Counted from the stretch's first letter, positions 1-10,239 are shown. The stretch: DNA of 64,000 bases from Chitinophagaceae bacterium (GCA_028288365.1 JAQBNU010000017.1:1-64000); one strand, 5' to 3'. A program made the numbers and translations. The notes: generated by a model not told the origin, from the letters alone.

Positions 1-1009
1 GGGATCTCGCATGATGTCAGGAAACTCCACTTTAATTGAAGAATTTGAGAGCCAACTGGCTCAGTTTTCCGGTAAGGAAGATGCCATGGTCGTGAATTTC
101 GGTTACCAAGCCATGTCATCTATGATAGATGCTTTAGTGGACCGTCACGATGTGATTGTATACGATTCTGAATCTCATGCCTGTATAGTTGACGGAGTAA
201 GATTGCACCAGGGAAAACGTTTTGTGTTTCCTCATAATGATATTACCAATTTGCGTAAGCAACTCGAAAGAGCTACCAAGTTAGTGGGAGAGTCAGGCGG
301 TGCTATTTTGGTGATCACAGAAGGTGTTTTTGGTATGGCCGGAGACATGGGTCGCCTGAAAGAAATCGTGGCCTTGAAAAAAGAATTCAGTTTCCGTTTA
401 TTGATTGACGATGCACACGGCTTTGGAGCAATGGGCGCTACAGGAGCCGGCGCTGCAGAAGCGCAAGGTGTTCAAGCCGATATCGATATTTATTTTTCTA
501 CGTTTGCCAAATCAATGGGCAGCATCGGTGGTTTCATTGCGTCCAATGAAAATGTGATCAACTACCTGCGTTACAATACTCGTTCTCAAATCTACGCGAA
601 AACACTTCCTATGGCATTTGTTGTAGGAAACATGAAGCGTTTGGAATTGCTTCGTACAAGACCTGAATTGAGAGAAAACCTATGGAAAGTGGTGAATGCT
701 CTTCAGGATGGTTTAAAGAAAAAAGGATTCAATTTGGGTGTTACAGAATCTCCGGTAACTCCAGTTTTCCTTTCAGGAACAGAAGCTGAAGCGGCTCAAA
801 TGATCATTGACCTAAGAGAGAATTATGGAATATTCTGTTCTATAGTAATCTATCCGGTTGTTCCTAAGGATGTTATGATGCTTCGTCTGATTCCTACCGC
901 AGATCATACCCTGGCGGATGTGGAATTGACAATTAATGCTTTTGCTGCTATTGCTGAAAAATTGAAGGCAGGAGCTTACTCTGGCAGCCTTTCTAACATT
1001 TCTGTATAG
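1..1009 (+). CDS. PLP-dependent acyltransferase, serine palmitoyltransferase-like (5' end cut off)
   Basis: Alpha-oxoamine synthase family enzyme (fold type I PLP; the KBL/BioF/SPT group), which condenses an acyl-CoA with an amino acid. The reading frame is open to base 2 and starts mid-domain with GSRMMSGNST, so about 80-90 N-terminal residues lie outside the window. Visible are the substrate-binding GSR..SGN segment, the IDDAHGFGAMG loop that holds the PLP-ring Asp/His, and STFAKSMGSIGGF with the Schiff-base lysine. In Bacteroidota this subtype, with FAKSMGSIGG rather than the BioF-type LSKALG, is usually the serine palmitoyltransferase that starts sphingolipid synthesis. That substrate is inferred from family resemblance; glycine C-acetyltransferase is the alternative. 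A hairpin terminator follows directly. Confidence 0.85.
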   Translation, partial: GSRMMSGNSTLIEEFESQLAQFSGKEDAMVVNFGYQAMSSMIDALVDRHDVIVYDSESHACIVDGVRLHQGKRFVFPHNDITNLRKQLERATKLVGESGGAILVITEGVFGMAGDMGRLKEIVALKKEFSFRLLIDDAHGFGAMGATGAGAAEAQGVQADIDIYFSTFAKSMGSIGGFIASNENVINYLRYNTRSQIYAKTLPMAFVVGNMKRLELLRTRPELRENLWKVVNALQDGLKKKGFNLGVTESPVTPVFLSGTEAEAAQMIIDLRENYGIFCSIVIYPVVPKDVMMLRLIPTADHTLADVELTINAFAAIAEKLKAGAYSGSLSNISV

Positions 1010-1015
1010 GTAAAA

Positions 1016-1063
1016 AAAATAGCGATTCTGACGATTTTATTTTGTTTTGGGATCGCTATTTTT
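1016..1063 (+). terminator. Rho-independent terminator after the PLP enzyme
   Basis: A 10-bp perfect inverted repeat (AAATAGCGAT ... ATCGCTATTT) with a 25-base loop is followed by a T-rich stretch just after the stop codon at 1009. The loop is long for a classic terminator. Confidence 0.6.
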
Positions 1064-1113
1064 ATATATTTAGTAAATCAACACCAATTTATTAACATTA
1101 AAATTTTTCAAAG

Positions 1114-1296
1114 ATGAACAGGTACCAACAACTTAAGGATCTTATTGCTTCGCTAGAAGCAGATTTCGTGAAGTTTTATGACAAAGAGAACAGCGCTGCT
1201 GGAACTCGTGTTCGTAAAGGAATGCAGGATTTGAAAAATCTTGCTCAGGAAATAAGAGTAGAAGTACAGGATGTTAAAAACACAGACGAAAAATAG
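1114..1296 (+). CDS. Histone H1-like DNA-associated protein (Hc1 family)
   Basis: A 60-residue acidic/basic helical protein. The central AGTRVRKGMQDLKNLAQEIR segment is the hallmark of the small 'histone H1-like' (Hc1-type) proteins that are nearly universal and abundant in Bacteroidota and are thought to bind DNA. The whole protein is this one domain, with LKDLIASLE in the N-terminal half and a KNTDEK tail. It is monocistronic: terminators lie on both sides, and the 100-base upstream gap is AT-rich. The DNA-binding role is inferred from the family name; nothing here proves it. Confidence 0.85.
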   Translation: MNRYQQLKDLIASLEADFVKFYDKENSAAGTRVRKGMQDLKNLAQEIRVEVQDVKNTDEK

Positions 1297-1315
1297 TCTT
1301 TTGTGTTTTATAGCT

Positions 1316-1357
1316 TAAAAAAAGTCCCACTGAATTTCAGCGGGACTTTTTCTTTTA
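1316..1357. terminator. Bidirectional terminator between the H1-like gene and dapA
   Basis: A strong hairpin, AAAAAGTCCCaCTGAA/TTCAGcGGGACTTTTT, with A- and T-tracts on both sides. It lies between the convergent ends of the H1-like gene (+) and dapA (-), so it can serve both. Confidence 0.85.
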
Positions 1358-1374
1358 TGGGGAATCAAGATGAA

Positions 1375-2274
1375 TTAGCGGACTTTTACAGGCAGGAGGA
1401 CCTGCATGGCTTTTAGCATTCTGGCCGTTAAAGAAGCAGATGCTGGAACCAAGGGTAAACGAACTCTATGAGAACATACCTGAAGCTGTTCTAACACAAA
1501 TTTAATCCCTACCGGATTGCTCTCTTCGTAAAGCAAAGGATCCAATTCAGAGAATTTAAGCAGTTCTTCTGTTGCTGATTTGAAATCGCCTTTCAATGCC
1601 TGATTGATCATGAAACTGAACGTTTCCGGAAAAGCATTGGCCAATACGGAAATAGAGCCACTTCCACCAATGGCGATCATTTGTACAGCGACCATGTCAT
1701 CACCAGAAAGCAGTAAGAAATCAGGAGGAGTGACACGTCTGATGTCCAAAGCGAAATTCATATCACTGGAGGCTTCTTTGATGCCTACAATATTGGGCAG
1801 TTTAGCCAGGCGTTCCACGGTAGCCAGTTGAATGCCTGCTCCACCTGTTCTTCCAGGAACATTATACAATACAACAGGTACTGGAGAAGCTTCGGCAATG
1901 GCTTTGTAATGCTGATAGATACCTTCCTGAGAAGGTTTGTTGTAGTATGGAGAAACAGAAAGGATGCTGTTCACACCTTTGAGGTTCATGGTTTTTAAAT
2001 TGGATACGACATCTGCCGTGTTGTTGCCACCCAGACCAAACATGATGCCTTTGCCTTTTGCTTCTTCGCGCGCGATGTCCAGCAAAAGTTGTTTTTCAGC
2101 CAACGTAGTAGTAGGAGATTCTGCTGTGGTGCCATTCACAACAAGGTAATCGACATTTCCCCCCAAACAGTTTTTGATCAATTGTCTGTATGCAGCGGTA
2201 TCGATTTCTGATTTTTCGTTGAACGGCGTTACCAATGCTACGCCCGTTCCTCTCAATTCCTGTGTAATGCCCAT
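1375..2274 (-). CDS. dapA: 4-hydroxy-tetrahydrodipicolinate synthase
   Basis: Condenses pyruvate with aspartate semialdehyde, the first committed step of lysine/diaminopimelate synthesis in the cytoplasm. It is a 299-residue TIM-barrel protein of normal length. Visible are NGTTAES (Thr49-Thr50, the proton-relay threonine region), LYNVPGRTG (Tyr137, the catalytic tyrosine) and NIVGIKEASSD with the Schiff-base Lys166. The C-terminal tail is slightly longer than average and basic (LLPVKVR). It is transcribed alone: ligA upstream on the same strand is separated by about 140 bases holding a palindromic repeat. Confidence 0.95.
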   Translation of the reverse strand: MGITQELRGTGVALVTPFNEKSEIDTAAYRQLIKNCLGGNVDYLVVNGTTAESPTTTLAEKQLLLDIAREEAKGKGIMFGLGGNNTADVVSNLKTMNLKGVNSILSVSPYYNKPSQEGIYQHYKAIAEASPVPVVLYNVPGRTGGAGIQLATVERLAKLPNIVGIKEASSDMNFALDIRRVTPPDFLLLSGDDMVAVQMIAIGGSGSISVLANAFPETFSFMINQALKGDFKSATEELLKFSELDPLLYEESNPVGIKFVLEQLQVCSHRVRLPLVPASASLTARMLKAMQVLLPVKVR

Positions 2275-2365
2275 GCTTTTGTTTGATTACTTTTCAGGCC
2301 ACAAAATTCGTTAATAATACGCTGAATAAGAAGCGTTGTGTAAAAATAATTAAGAGATGAGAGAT

Positions 2366-2415
2366 TGGAAATCAGAGATCAGAAAAATTAGGACTTGATT
2401 TCTGATCTCTGATTA
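2366..2415. repeat. Palindromic repeat, 'ATCAGAGATCAGAAA' type, copy 1
   Basis: Left arm AATCAGAGATCAGAAA at about 2370-2385 and its exact reverse complement at 2399-2414 enclose a 13-base loop. It sits just past the ligA stop codon and may act as its terminator. A sister copy lies at 4531-4591 on the other side of ligA, so ligA is bracketed by two members of the family. Confidence 0.8.
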
Positions 2416-2417
2416 CT

Positions 2418-4460
<2,043 letters not shown>

Positions 4461-4527
4461 TTAGACTGCGTCAAGAGCAAGGATTTTTAAGATTTTATGA
4501 ACTTTCATGGATAGCGTATATGTTTCT

Positions 4528-4596
4528 TATAATCCGAGATCAGAAATCAGAAATCATTAGATATCTTTACCTTGATTTCTGATCTCGGATTTCTCG
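4528..4596. repeat. Palindromic repeat, 'ATCAGAGATCAGAAA' type, copy 2
   Basis: Left arm AATCCGAGATCAGAAATCA (4531-4549) pairs with TGATTTCTGATCTCGGATT (4573-4591) across a 23-base loop. It lies between the divergent ligA and nitroreductase genes, so it cannot be a simple shared terminator. It runs to within 20 bases of the nitroreductase ATG and creates an open but repeat-encoded upstream extension in that gene's frame. Confidence 0.8.
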
Positions 4597-4613
4597 TCTC
4601 TAAATTTTATTTT

Positions 4614-5159
4614 ATGATAAACGAATTGATTGACAAACGCTGGAGTACACGTGCATTCAGCGATACTCCCATTTTACACAGCGATGTGGATAAACTATTG
4701 CTGGCTGCTAGTAAGTCTCCTTCGGCTTTTAATGAACAACCCTGGCGCTTTGTCGTGGGACTGAAAGCAGACGGAGCTATCTATGAAAAGTTACTGGGTT
4801 GCCTGACAGACAACAATCGCCTGTGGGCTTCCAAAGCTCCCTTGCTTGTTATGTTATTGGCTAAAAGAACCTGGTCACATAATGGCGAAGCGAATCTCAA
4901 TGGTGCTTATGATGTTGGTCAGGCTGCGGCTTATTTTACCATGCAAGCTACGCATGACCACTTGTTTGTGCATCAGATGGGAGGGTTTGACCGTGAGAAA
5001 GCCATCGAGGTCTTGAACATTGATCCGGACTTTCAACCGTTGGTGGTGATTGCCGTTGGTCATAAAGGAACAGATGAAAATTTACCAGAAGGCTTGAGGG
5101 AAAAAGAAAAGACACGTTCGCCGAGAAAAAAAGTGGAGGAACTGATTCTTAAACCATAA
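4614..5159 (+). CDS. Nitroreductase family protein
   Basis: A flavin (FMN)-dependent oxidoreductase of the nitroreductase superfamily, 181 residues from the ATG at 4614. The N-terminal RWSTRAFSD (residues 9-17) and SPSAFNEQPWRF (35-46) are the FMN-phosphate and ring-contact motifs of the family. The centre has YDVGQAAAYFTMQA, and the C-terminus is basic (EKTRSPRKKVEEL). The frame is open further upstream (from 4572), but that part falls in a palindromic repeat, so 4614 is the better start. The physiological substrate is unknown. A strong terminator follows. Confidence 0.88.
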   Translation: MINELIDKRWSTRAFSDTPILHSDVDKLLLAASKSPSAFNEQPWRFVVGLKADGAIYEKLLGCLTDNNRLWASKAPLLVMLLAKRTWSHNGEANLNGAYDVGQAAAYFTMQATHDHLFVHQMGGFDREKAIEVLNIDPDFQPLVVIAVGHKGTDENLPEGLREKEKTRSPRKKVEELILKP

Positions 5160-5167
5160 ATTGCAAG

Positions 5168-5200
5168 AGCCTGTTTGATCCCATCAAACAGGCTTTTTTT
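5168..5200 (+). terminator. Terminator after the nitroreductase gene
   Basis: AGCCTGTTTGAT ccc ATCAAACAGGCT followed by seven further T residues: a textbook intrinsic terminator 8 bases past the stop codon. Confidence 0.92.
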
Positions 5201-5313
5201 GATCTGTATTTTATTTTTTCATTTACTATTTTGGTTCTAGTATAAGATTGGGTTGTTGGAGTTGATGAATAGTCTGGTTGAATAGGAATAAGTAGGTTAT
5301 CGCAGATGAGGAT

Positions 5314-5395
5314 AGGGGCGTTCCCTTCGGGCCGGGCTTTCGCCACTCTCCCGCTAATTAGCGGGATCAAACAATGGCTCAATTCCTAACGCTAA
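5314..5395. repeat. Large dispersed repeat 'GGGCGTTCCC', copy 1 (left end only)
   Basis: Within the gene-free stretch 5204-5568. It begins GGGGCGTTCCCTTCGGGCC and continues with GGGCTTTCGCCACTC, the perfect palindrome CCCGCTAATTAGCGGG (5350-5365), then CAAACAATGGCTCAATTCC and TAACG. The same blocks in the same order occur at 14916 and 32547. Only the left half is present. The rest of the stretch (5204-5313, 5396-5568) is AT-rich with nothing recognised. Confidence 0.8.
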
Positions 5396-5586
5396 TTGTG
5401 ACTCACTTTACAATCCAATATTAGACTAGAGCCACTATTTTTATAGCAGGTGTTGTACGACGTAATGATTTGGTCAAACATTTTAGACGATGAAGTGTTT
5501 ATCTGTTAAAATCAATCTTTTATTGCAACCAAATAATTTTTTCACCAACGAAATCCAATCCTTAACCCTTGTTCGTAGATATACAC

Positions 5587-5928
5587 ATGATACACGTTTT
5601 GAAATATGCACTGTTGTTTGTTCTGGTCTTTATGATCTACATCGTGGTCAGCACTTCACTGGAATCTAATCTCTATACCGAATGGGATTTCCTGGCGGCT
5701 ATACCCTGGATGCGTGCTACGCTTTGGGATTTTTACGCCAACATTTTAGTCATCTATTTGTGGGTGTTGTATAAAGAAAAAAAGGTGTTGGTGCTCTTAC
5801 TCTGGGCCGTCTTGTTCTTTTGCTTAGGCAGCATTGCAACGATCGGTTATGTGTTGATTCAATTGTTTCGGGCGCAACCGGGCGACAGCATCAAAGAGGT
5901 ATTGGTACAAACTAAACGTTCCATTTAG
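5587..5928 (+). CDS. DUF1475-like small membrane protein
   Basis: A 113-residue protein from the ATG at 5587 (a TTG six codons upstream is possible) with three hydrophobic segments: roughly residues 4-24, 45-60 and 65-90. The conserved-looking TEWDFLAAIPWMRATLWDFY stretch between segments 1 and 2 resembles the DUF1475 family of inner-membrane proteins of unknown function. Its stop lies two bases before the next gene (DUF1295), so the two are almost certainly co-transcribed. Small membrane proteins of this kind recur beside DUF1295 and cyclopropane-synthase genes. The function is unknown. Confidence 0.7.
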   Translation: MIHVLKYALLFVLVFMIYIVVSTSLESNLYTEWDFLAAIPWMRATLWDFYANILVIYLWVLYKEKKVLVLLLWAVLFFCLGSIATIGYVLIQLFRAQPGDSIKEVLVQTKRSI

Positions 5929-5930
5929 TC

Positions 5931-6731
5931 ATGCAGATTGTATTTCTTTTCCTGCTTTCGTTTTTCACCGTCTCCTTACTGATGTTTGGAGTATGGCTGC
6001 TGCAATTAAAAAATAAAAATGCGGGCATTGTCGATATCATCTGGGCCATTAGTTTCATGGTGTCCGCGATGGCGTTTAGTTTTTTTACAGAAGGTTATGA
6101 CGTAAGAAAACACATCTTGATCGTTCTGGTTTCCTTGTGGTGCCTGAGATTGGGCTTGCATTTATTCATTCGCAACTGGGGAAAAGAAGAAGACCTGCGC
6201 TACACACAACTCCGCAAAGAGTGGGGAGCGAAAGCCAACAGAAACATGTTTTTGTTTTTCGAATTTCAGGCCATCACAGCAGCGGCTCTTTCTATTCCTT
6301 TCATTCTGATTTTAAATAATGCATCCACTCAATTCTCTATCCTTGAAATAACGGGTTATGTGTTGATTCTCGTAGGCCTGATCGGAGAAGGCATTGCCGA
6401 TTACCAATTGAAAAAATACAAAGCTACTGTCCCCAAAGGAGGCATCTGTAATGTGGGGCTTTGGAACTATTCACGACATCCTAATTATTTCTTCGAGTGG
6501 TTGGTATGGGTCGCTATCTTTCTCATAGCACTAACCGCGCCCTATGGCTGGGTATCGATCTATTGTCCTTTGCTGATGTGGCACTTTCTCAATAACGTGA
6601 CAGGAGTAAAAGCAACGGAGGAACACATGGTGAAAACGAGAGGAGAAGCTTATATCAACTACCAGAGGACGACATCAGCTTTTATTCCCTGGCCAATAAA
6701 GGAACGAGTGAAGAGAGACGAGGTACGATAA
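5931..6731 (+). CDS. DUF1295 membrane protein (steroid 5-alpha-reductase / ICMT-like)
   Basis: A polytopic membrane protein of 266 residues with about seven hydrophobic segments. The C-terminal NYSRHPNYFFEW motif (179-190) is the signature shared by DUF1295, steroid 5-alpha-reductases and isoprenylcysteine methyltransferases; its Arg/His/Pro/Asn residues bind the NADPH- or SAM-type cofactor. In other bacteria DUF1295 genes sit with cyclopropane-synthase-like and amine-oxidase-like genes in membrane-lipid modification clusters, as here. Oddity: the last residues (KERVKRDEVR) are encoded by the left arm of a dispersed palindromic repeat, so the natural C-terminus has probably been replaced by repeat sequence. 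Confidence 0.85.
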   Translation: MQIVFLFLLSFFTVSLLMFGVWLLQLKNKNAGIVDIIWAISFMVSAMAFSFFTEGYDVRKHILIVLVSLWCLRLGLHLFIRNWGKEEDLRYTQLRKEWGAKANRNMFLFFEFQAITAAALSIPFILILNNASTQFSILEITGYVLILVGLIGEGIADYQLKKYKATVPKGGICNVGLWNYSRHPNYFFEWLVWVAIFLIALTAPYGWVSIYCPLLMWHFLNNVTGVKATEEHMVKTRGEAYINYQRTTSAFIPWPIKERVKRDEVR

Positions 6732-6775
6732 ATTAAATATCCATTCCTCCTTGCTCGTTCCTCGTCCCTCTTCAA
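6697..6775. repeat. Palindromic repeat 'GAGGGACGAGGAACGAG', copy 1, overlapping the DUF1295 3' end
   Basis: The right arm (about 6745-6772, CTCGTTCCTCGTCCCTCTT) is the reverse complement of a slightly diverged left arm (about 6711-6728, AAGAGAGACGAGGTACGA). The left arm is inside the coding sequence and includes the region of the stop codon. Related single arms directly follow the stop codons at 10239 and 62697. Confidence 0.72.
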
Positions 6776-6803
6776 AAGTGAATGATCAATTAACAATATA
6801 ACT

Positions 6804-7835
6804 ATGTGGTACACCCGTTTATTAGAAAAGAATGTAGTGCCTGATTTTCTCATCAGAAAAGGCATCAGAAGTCTGTTGAAGCAGCGTTTGAAAGATGAAA
6901 CAAACGATGACCTGGAGGTGCAGCAACAGCACTTTATGGACTTGCTGAAAACGTTCAAGACCTCGGCTATCGCAGTAGAAACAAAGGCTGCCAATGAGCA
7001 GCACTATGAAGTGCCTACTGAATTTTATTTGCACACACTGGGCAAAAACTTAAAATACAGCAGTGGCTACTGGAAAAAAGGAAATAATGATTTCGATCGT
7101 TCGGAAGACGATATGCTGGAATTGACCTGTCAGCGTGCAGAGTTGAAAGACGGCATCGAAATTTTAGAATTGGGTTGCGGATGGGGATCATTGACTTTAT
7201 TCATGGCGGCGAAATATCCCAAGGCAAACATTCTGGCGGTTTCCAATTCGGCGACACAACGTGCGCACATCGAAGAGACTGCCAGACAAAGAGGGTTGAG
7301 CAATGTGAAAATCATCACGGCTGATATCAATGTGTTTACAACGGACCGTCGCTTCGACAGAATTGTATCGGTGGAAATGTTTGAGCACATGAGAAACCAC
7401 GCACAGTTGTTTGAGAAAATATCAGGCTTCTTGAAAGATGAAGGCAAAATGTTCATTCATATTTTTACTCATAAAGAACTGACCTATCTGTTCGAAGTGA
7501 AAGACGATACGGATTGGATGTCGAAGTATTTCTTCACCGGCGGCATGATGCCTTCTGATCATTACCTGTTGTATTTTCAGGAGCACTTTACCATACAAAA
7601 TCATTGGAGAGTAAACGGTACACATTATTCCAAAACATCGGAAGCCTGGCTCAGTAAGATGGACAGCAACAAAGACATCATCATGCCTTTGTTTGAAAAA
7701 ACATATGGTAAAGACCAGGCGGTAAAATGGTGGGTATACTGGAGAATTTTTTTCATGTCATGCGCTGAACTATGGGGCTATGACGAAGGGAAAGAATGGT
7801 TCGTGAGTCATTACTTGTTTCAGAAAAAAGCGTAA
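6804..7835 (+). CDS. Cyclopropane-fatty-acid-synthase-family SAM methyltransferase (short form)
   Basis: A SAM-dependent methyltransferase of 343 residues. Residues 60-95 carry the AxxxHYEVPTEFYLHTLG..YSSGYW block typical of the cyclopropane-synthase/coclaurine N-methyltransferase group. Motif I is ILELGCGWGSLTLF (about 120-133), followed by AVSNSATQ and SVEMFEHM. It differs from the full-length homologue at 11121 in lacking the long N-terminal domain, and it ends with a W-rich WWVYWRIFF segment. It probably methylates an unsaturated fatty-acyl chain or another lipid. It lies 72 bases after DUF1295 with a palindromic repeat between them, and a terminator follows. Confidence 0.85.
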   Translation: MWYTRLLEKNVVPDFLIRKGIRSLLKQRLKDETNDDLEVQQQHFMDLLKTFKTSAIAVETKAANEQHYEVPTEFYLHTLGKNLKYSSGYWKKGNNDFDRSEDDMLELTCQRAELKDGIEILELGCGWGSLTLFMAAKYPKANILAVSNSATQRAHIEETARQRGLSNVKIITADINVFTTDRRFDRIVSVEMFEHMRNHAQLFEKISGFLKDEGKMFIHIFTHKELTYLFEVKDDTDWMSKYFFTGGMMPSDHYLLYFQEHFTIQNHWRVNGTHYSKTSEAWLSKMDSNKDIIMPLFEKTYGKDQAVKWWVYWRIFFMSCAELWGYDEGKEWFVSHYLFQKKA

Positions 7836-7859
7836 AGCAGTGAAAGCTGTCAGAAGAGA

Positions 7860-7890
7860 AAAAACCGTCTGATCAGGCGGTCTTTTTTAT
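7860..7890 (+). terminator. Terminator after the short CFA-like methyltransferase
   Basis: An ACCGTCTG at CAGGCGGT hairpin (one G-T pair) followed by CTTTTTT, 25 bases past the stop codon. It ends the first lipid operon (5587-7835). Confidence 0.85.
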
Positions 7891-7914
7891 TAAATGAACT
7901 ACACTCTCTGTACG

Positions 7915-8080
7915 ATCCTTTTTCTTTTCTTTTGCTCACCCAAAAGAAAAGAATCCCGAGGCTTCGGGAAAAAGGGAGCCACGAAAAAAATGGAAGAAGA
8001 TATTTGAGTATTGATAAACGATACGAAGTTAATTCCAAACGATATCTTCTTCCATTCGCTCTTTTCGTGGACGCCAGCCG
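7915..8080. repeat. Compound palindromic element in the gap between the two lipid operons
   Basis: In the 417-base gene-free stretch 7836-8252, three nested or adjacent hairpins occur: CTTTTCTTTTG/CAAAAGAAAAG (7923-7951), CCCGA/TCGGG (7955-7968), and a long stem in which CCACGAAAA...ATGGAAGAAGATAT (7979-8003) pairs with ATATCTTCTTCCAT...TTTTCGTGG (8042-8070). This looks like a mobile or structured non-coding element, not a gene. Short frames through it are by-products of the symmetry. The remaining 8081-8252 is AT-rich with nothing recognised. Confidence 0.75.
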
Positions 8081-8252
8081 CACCAGGTTTGCTGATTTCA
8101 ATAAGGATTATACGATAATTTTTTTATTGTATAAAATAGTTGCTTTTAGGTTGTTATGATTTTGGAAAGAAAGATTTGGTGAGAGTATAAAATATTCCTT
8201 ATTCAAAATCCAGTGAGGCAGCCGGTGTCGTATATCTTATAAATAGGATGTT

Positions 8253-8972
8253 ATGAGAACCAGAGGGTACACGTTATTGATTCTATGCCTGTCTTTTGTG
8301 TTTGTCTTTGCAAAGCTCAATACAAAAGAAGAATACCTGACTTACCGTGGCATTGCTACAGACTTGCGTTCCAATAAATTTTATTATGTGGAAGAACATA
8401 AGGAGATCATGGAGAATCATGTGTTGAAAGAAACGGTGATTCAATACAGAGATTCAGCCGGTGTCGTGATGGCTAAAAAAGTAATTGATTATTCGAACAA
8501 TAAGGTTACCCCTTCTTTCGAACAAACCGATTACCGTGATGGGTATACCGAAGGTGTTTCATTTTCTGAGCATGAATTGATTTTTAAATACAGAAAAAAC
8601 AAATCAGAATCGTTGAAGTCAAAAACAATCCAGACGCCGGATAATCTGGTAGTGGATGGAGGTTTCAACTATTACATCAAAGGGAATTGGGGGGAACTAA
8701 CCGATGGAGAAACGATGGTGTTTAATTTTGCGGTACCTTCTCAGTTGGATTATTTTTCCTTCCGTTTGTACAAAGAGTCAGAACAAAAAGACGCGGTAGT
8801 ATTCCGAATGGAGCCGGACAATTTTGTCTTGAGAAAACTGGTAGATCCTATACGCGTTACTTATAAAATGTCCACGAAGAGAATTGTAAAATACGAGGGA
8901 CTTTCTAACATCAATGATAAAAAAGGGAAGAGTTATTTAGTGAAGATCATGTACCCGAAAGTTGGTCCTTAA
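8253..8972 (+). CDS. Uncharacterised exported protein of the lipid-modification operon
   Basis: A 239-residue protein with an N-terminal signal-like segment (RTRGYTLLILCLSFVFVFAK, no lipobox), then a beta-rich, charged body. A DGGFNYYIKGNWGELTDGET stretch (about 127-150) leads into a FNFAVPSQLDYFSFRLY strand pattern. I do not recognise a named domain with certainty. Proteins of similar size and layout sit beside CFA-synthase/DUF1365/amine-oxidase genes elsewhere. It starts the second lipid operon; the next gene begins 13 bases after its stop, so a role in the same pathway is inferred, possibly as a periplasmic lipid-binding or handling protein. Confidence 0.72.
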   Translation: MRTRGYTLLILCLSFVFVFAKLNTKEEYLTYRGIATDLRSNKFYYVEEHKEIMENHVLKETVIQYRDSAGVVMAKKVIDYSNNKVTPSFEQTDYRDGYTEGVSFSEHELIFKYRKNKSESLKSKTIQTPDNLVVDGGFNYYIKGNWGELTDGETMVFNFAVPSQLDYFSFRLYKESEQKDAVVFRMEPDNFVLRKLVDPIRVTYKMSTKRIVKYEGLSNINDKKGKSYLVKIMYPKVGP

Positions 8973-8985
8973 TTTTAAGAAAGAT

Positions 8986-10239
8986 ATGAATATAGCCATC
9001 ATAGGCACAGGCATCGCCGGAATGGGATGCGGCCATTTTTTACACGAGAAATATAATCTCACCTTCTACGAACAAAACAATTATGTTGGAGGTCACACGA
9101 ATACGGCGTATGTAGAAGGCAATAAACCGGTAGATACAGGCTTCATCGTGTTCAACGACATCACGTATCCTAACCTGGTACGCTTATTTAAAAAGCTGAA
9201 CGTGGAAGTCTATCCTACAGACATGTCTTTCAGTGTGCAGCATGTACCGACTCAGCTTGAATATTGCGGTTCCAGTTTGAATTTGATTTTTGCACAGCGC
9301 AAAAATATTTTCAATCCAAAATTCATAAAATTCATCTTACAGGTCAATCGCTTCAACAAAGAATGTACAAAAGTGTTGGACAATCCGAAGTATGAAAAAT
9401 ATTCCATGGCAGATTTTGTAAGAGAAGAAGGATACAGCGATGACTTCTTATACAAGTACCTGGCACCGATGAGTTCGGCGTTGTGGTCTACACCTACAGA
9501 TATCACCATTAAATTTCCGGCAGTTTCGCTGGTACGATTCTTCAAGAACCACGGTTTACTGGGCTTGTCTACGCAGTACCAATGGAAGACCGTTCGCAAT
9601 GGCAGCTGGGCCTATAGAGACAAACTCATTGCTCCTTTCAAAGATAAAATAAAAACCAACACGCGTGTGCAAAATGTAGTGCGTGTTGGAGATAAAGTAA
9701 GAGTATACGACGATCGCGGTGGTGAGTCAGAATTTGACAAAGTCATCTTTGCTTCACATGCCGATCAGACCTTGAGGATGTTGTGTGATGCTACACCATT
9801 GGAGAAGTCATTGCTGAGTAATTTTGAATACCAGAGGAACATCGCGACCCTACATACAGATGCGTCACTGATGCCGAAGATCAAAAAGACCTGGTCTGCC
9901 TGGAACTACCGCATTGAAACTGTGAATAAAGAATTGGTAGCTCATACCATTTATTACATGAACAAACTGCAGGACATTTCTGAGAAGAACGATTATTTCT
10001 TATCGATCAATCAACCGAATACGGTGGATCCTGCGAAGGTGTTGAAAACGATCGAATACGAACATCCCATCTTTACTCCTGCTGCTTATAAGGCACAGGG
10101 AGAATTGCACAAGCTGAATGAAAACGGCCAGGTGTATTTCTGCGGAAGTTATTTCAAATACGGTTTCCATGAAGATGCTTTTACTTCTGCTGTAAATCTT
10201 TGTTCCAAGCTGTTGGGTAAAGATGTTTGGGAAGAATAG
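8986..10239 (+). CDS. FAD-dependent amine-oxidase-like protein of a fatty-acid modification cluster
   Basis: A flavoprotein of 417 residues from the ATG at 8986; upstream in-frame codons would overlap the previous gene. A Rossmann FAD site, MNIAIIGTGIAGMGCGHFL, is at residues 1-19, the YVGGHTNT second FAD loop at 33-40, and a C-terminal VYFCGSYFKYGFHEDAF flavin-contact segment closes the fold. It belongs to the NAD(P)-binding/amine oxidase group that in Proteobacteria accompanies CFA-like methyltransferases and DUF1365 under alternative sigma control. There the pathway converts unsaturated phospholipid acyl chains to methylated and furan fatty acids. A desaturase/oxidase role on acyl chains is inferred from that context. 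Confidence 0.85.
   Translation: MNIAIIGTGIAGMGCGHFLHEKYNLTFYEQNNYVGGHTNTAYVEGNKPVDTGFIVFNDITYPNLVRLFKKLNVEVYPTDMSFSVQHVPTQLEYCGSSLNLIFAQRKNIFNPKFIKFILQVNRFNKECTKVLDNPKYEKYSMADFVREEGYSDDFLYKYLAPMSSALWSTPTDITIKFPAVSLVRFFKNHGLLGLSTQYQWKTVRNGSWAYRDKLIAPFKDKIKTNTRVQNVVRVGDKVRVYDDRGGESEFDKVIFASHADQTLRMLCDATPLEKSLLSNFEYQRNIATLHTDASLMPKIKKTWSAWNYRIETVNKELVAHTIYYMNKLQDISEKNDYFLSINQPNTVDPAKVLKTIEYEHPIFTPAAYKAQGELHKLNENGQVYFCGSYFKYGFHEDAFTSAVNLCSKLLGKDVWEE

Noticed and set aside
7932-8159. 75-codon frame through the compound palindrome
   Set aside because: It is produced by the inverted repeats (both strands read open across the symmetry) and has no homology-like pattern.
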